Source of the DNA: Plantago major
Taxonomy: Eukaryota; Streptophyta; Magnoliopsida; Lamiales; Plantaginaceae
Reading direction: 5' to 3'
Assembly (NCBI GenBank): GCA_026545765.1
Contig: CM048840.1
Coordinates: 8,033,765 to 8,097,764 of the forward strand
Length of the DNA: 64,000 nt
Shown here: positions 60,845 to 64,000 of the stretch, in pieces
Position numbering within the stretch: the stretch's first letter is position 1
How the letters are laid out: each line of letters starts with the position of its first letter
Notes under the pieces: generated by a model
What the model saw: only the letters and a program-made list of their open reading frames with translations
Databases searched by the model: none
Told to the model about the DNA's origin: nothing
Position numbers and translations under genes: made by a program

Positions 60845-61000
60845 TTGGCGGCGATTGCACGCCGGCAGCGCACGATAAGCAGCTCCCCGGCGCACGGTAA
60901 GTAGCGGTCTGTCACTGTCGAGAAAATACCGGTGCCTGTACAATAACGATAGAGCAAAAGAGATTGGATTGAATTGAATTAAATTAAATTGATCGCTCAC

Positions 61001-62310
61001 TAGTGACAGTTGAGTGATTTGGAGAGAAAGATCTGTTGTGTTGGGTGTTAGGTGTAAGCAATAGTAGTAATGGTTAAGGGAATGGGACTAGTAAGTATAA
61101 GCATCATTTCGTGGTAAACAGAGGTTAATTAAATAATCATTCAATGGAGAAGAAGGATGTTTTTATTTGAATTTCAGCCATGTGAGTTTTCTGTTGTTTG
61201 TTTCTTGACTTCTTCTCAGGTAAGTACTATGATTAAGATAAGATAACATTAGATTAGATTAGACCAGACCATGGGGAAACGTAATTACTGTAACCTATAA
61301 AAACAGTATCATCTGACAAATATACTAGATTTGATTGGTAAAATTCAGTACAAGTCATTTCATTACATTTATCATGAAATCTGGAAATGACAAAACTGAT
61401 ATAGCAAGCAAAATGTGGGATTTTGATGTGGATAAAGCCAATTCCAGATCAGCTTCTACAATCCCAGCCAAATTTCTATAATTGTCTTGTTGCCTTCATC
61501 TCAAGACATAAATATTAGTCGCGTTTTTGTAAAGTATATGTGGCCTTTTGCAATTGTGGATGCAAAAGTATGGAATGAACGTGTTTCGAAATGTGAATCT
61601 AAGTGAGAAAAATATAAATGTGTATCGCATTCTTGACGCTTTGGAGAAGCAGTAAATTTTTGTGTCAGATGTTCATGGAAGTAGGACGGTGTAGTATAGG
61701 ATGTATTAGAACCTACTTAAAATTAAGGGACTGGAATTAAATGGTTGTGAACATGAATGATTACTGATCTAATACGTTAGTGTTTTGTGCTAGAAAATCA
61801 CTTAACTTGTAGCCATGATCTGGGTGCATGTGAGTGTGTGACTCTAGTTATGCTCTTTTTTATCAATCTATTAAGGTACTGTTTCGTTTGGATTAGGTTA
61901 TTTACTGTAGCAAATTCCGATGTTTTCAAACCCGAAGATAAGTAGGGTTCGCAGGTGTTCAGGTTTACCATATTTCAAGCCCGAAGAAAAGTAGAGTTTA
62001 CCACCAGAACAGCACTTAATCACATTTAGGATTTCAGGTTTACCATATTTCAACCGAGCCCCAACAATTAGCACTAGTACCTCTTGATGCGGTCCATACA
62101 GCTCAAAAGGACCCTGTACATGCATACATGCTATTGTTCTACAAATACACAAATGCCATCGTTATTTGTTCCCGGTTATGTACACACAACCATTCTGTGG
62201 TCAAGCTATTTGCACAATACATGGTTATCGGGATATGAGTCTATCCGGAGTATCATTAGCTCGGAGTATCATTAGCTCCTTTGTCTGTTGAGTCTGGAAA
62301 ATGGAAAGCT
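61001..62310. other. Intergenic DNA between KEA (5' side) and HDA2 (3' side)
   Basis: Holds the KEA promoter/leader (up to about 61300) and the 3' untranslated region of the HDA2-type gene. A repeated TTTCAA[AG]CCCGAAGA..AGTAG.GTT phrase occurs twice at 61925-62000, and a GGAGTATCATTAGCTC phrase is duplicated at 62248-62278. No gene is supported. Confidence 0.5.
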
Positions 62311-63901
62311 TCATGCCTGTCTAATATTTTGAGCTTCCCCCATGTCAATCAAAGATTTATTTGATAGATTTATGATTGAATTTGAAATCACTTTTGCACT
62401 AGATTTCATGTAACCACCTGAAAAAGAAGTCATTCGATAATATAAATCATTGAGAAACTTAACCTCTGAGAAGCAGAACTTCATAACAAGATATTCAAAC
62501 CTGAAGTAAGCATGACAATCGGAATTTTCCTCTCGCAAGCGAACGTGAAAACCTTCTCATCTCTTATGGCAATCCCATCAGGACTAATCTGCACAGATTT
62601 TCCATGCATGTACATGCTAGAGTCAGCTGAAGTTGGGCGACATGTGTATAACAGAACTGACAAAAATAGCCCTAAAACTTATGCTCCAGTATTACCTCTG
62701 GCAGTGCTGAATTACCAACATTTCAAATATACCTTATGTTTCTAGGCTGTTAAGAGTAGAAAACTCCACAGATTCTTATACAAGATGCACTTTTACTTGA
62801 TTCAGACACAATGCTAACTAACAAGCACATGCAGAAGTCAAGGCCGGAAGTTCTGGAAACTGCTGACTACATACACGGAGTTCTGAGCCAAGAATTAAGT
62901 GGAACGTAATTTAAATGTTTCAAGCAACGCTAAAATGCCTATAAGGTATAAAGCCTCTGCCTACTGATATGCCATGACAACCTCAAATCCGGCGGCCATT
63001 TAAATAAGAAATTCTCTGCATTGACCTCCCCAAGAAAAGAAGGTGTTTCATAGGTTGAGAGCTTTACCTTCAACCTTCCCAGTGGATCACCATCCAAAAT
63101 ATCAGTTCCAGCATTGTAGATTATCAATTCAGGATCAAATGCACCAGCAGCAACCTATAAATTCATCAGAATGGTTGATTATGAAGTGTGGGAGAGGAAC
63201 TTGACAGTCATTTGTCACCAAGCAGATGCGCTGAAGAAAAGAACTGCAATCACAGACCGTGAGTGCTTGATCAAGTTTCGACAAATACTCGTCTGTTGTC
63301 GTTCCACTCTGTGATATAAGGTAAACCGTATCATACTTCCAGTGGAAGAGGAAAACAAAGGCAATTTGTCTCAATCGGCATAACATCTTATAATCTTTCT
63401 TACCGCTACTTCAACTTTCTGATCAATAAACCTGCGTGCCTCGTAATCCTGAACATAGTTTATTGAAACCAGCATCAGTACTGTTGACCTTGATATTTCA
63501 CCCCGGTCTGTTGCAGATTTTAATAGAACCAATAGTGCAGACACTTGAAAGACACATAGCAGAGTGACATGTAGAGAGACAACAAAATGTAAAAGCACAC
63601 TATTGCTCAGCACGCACATAAATATCCTTTATTCGGTCTCTCCATTACCTCCTTGAAATTTCAAAGAAAGTTGATGGGACTTATAGTTATAATGATATAG
63701 TCGGTATTGACTTACCAATGGATATATATTTGGATTGAACATATCAAGAATGTATACATTTCCTGTTTACATGCCAATAAAGTTAGTAAGACACTTAAAT
63801 AGCAGAAGAGTAAATGAAGAATGAAAAATGCCGTACTGTCGTCGCGGAAATCAGTTTCGTGGCCATTCCCTTGATGTGCATCAAGATCAACTATCATTAT
63901 C
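62311..63901 (-). CDS. HDA2: Class IV histone deacetylase, HDA2-type, 3' part (seven coding exons)
   Basis: Partial: the 5' exons lie beyond 64000. Exons in transcript order: 63837-63901, 63716-63762, 63404-63448, 63258-63308, 63068-63154, 62501-62588, 62311-62417, all GT-AG and in frame, giving the last 162 residues. Zinc-site motif IVDLDAHQGNGHETDF (Asp and His ligands), then YILDMFNPNIYP, ARRFIDQKVEVASGTTTDEY, LIIYNAGTDILDGDPLG (third Asp ligand), ISPDGIAIRDEKVF, IPIVMLTSGGYMKSSAKVI. This matches plant HDA2, related to animal HDAC11; it removes acyl groups from lysines. Ends NIRQA, with the stop at 62311-62313. Nothing is truncated apart from the window edge. Confidence 0.95.
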
Positions 63902-64000
63902 CTGTGGGAAAATCCCAATTTGATGAGCGAATCAAATCTGAATCACTTCATGATTAAAAGCAATAACAGCTTAAATGGGAGAGCCACTGAATGTGAACTA

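Overview
This is nuclear DNA of a flowering plant, almost certainly a eudicot. The genes are split by short AT-rich GT-AG introns. The window also holds plant-type LTR retrotransposons, Stowaway-like MITEs, and plant protein families: an NDR/NDL protein, a PYL abscisic-acid receptor, a KEA4/5/6-type K+/H+ antiporter and a class IV (HDA2-type) histone deacetylase. The exact species cannot be read from the sequence. All identifications come from reading translated exons and motifs, with no database search.

Layout. 1-5.5 kb: promoter and complete 11-exon gene for an NDL protein (+). 5.5-30.4 kb: one insertion site filled by two nested Ty3/gypsy elements of the same Tat-like family. The outer element (5494-30409, + orientation, TSD AGTTT) was split near the C-terminal end of its integrase by a second copy in opposite orientation (11586-24856, TSD CATAC). 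Both carry decayed gag, protease, RT, RNase H and integrase. The inner copy also carries a broken antisense gene, with apparent introns, between pol and its 3' LTR; the outer copy seems to have lost its coding part. 30.4-36.9 kb: AT-rich intergenic DNA with two Stowaway-like MITEs. 36.9-37.5 kb: intronless PYL2-like ABA receptor (-). 37.5-51.5 kb: gene-poor DNA with MITEs, two candidate MULE-like elements, a ~305-bp repeat family, a ~76-bp tandem array and simple repeats. 52.1-60.8 kb: complete 20-exon KEA gene (-), 592 codons when my exon model is joined. 62.3-63.9 kb: the last seven coding exons of an HDA2-type deacetylase (-), whose 5' part lies beyond the window.

The four host genes have unrelated roles (G-protein/auxin signalling partner, ABA perception, endomembrane K+/H+ exchange, deacetylation) and do not form a functional cluster. 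The unusual biology is in the retroelement block: same-family nesting in inverted orientation, an antisense intron-bearing passenger gene, several tandem arrays in the 3' region, and a recurrent CAG/CTG-to-CG difference between copies that may be real decay or a consensus artefact.
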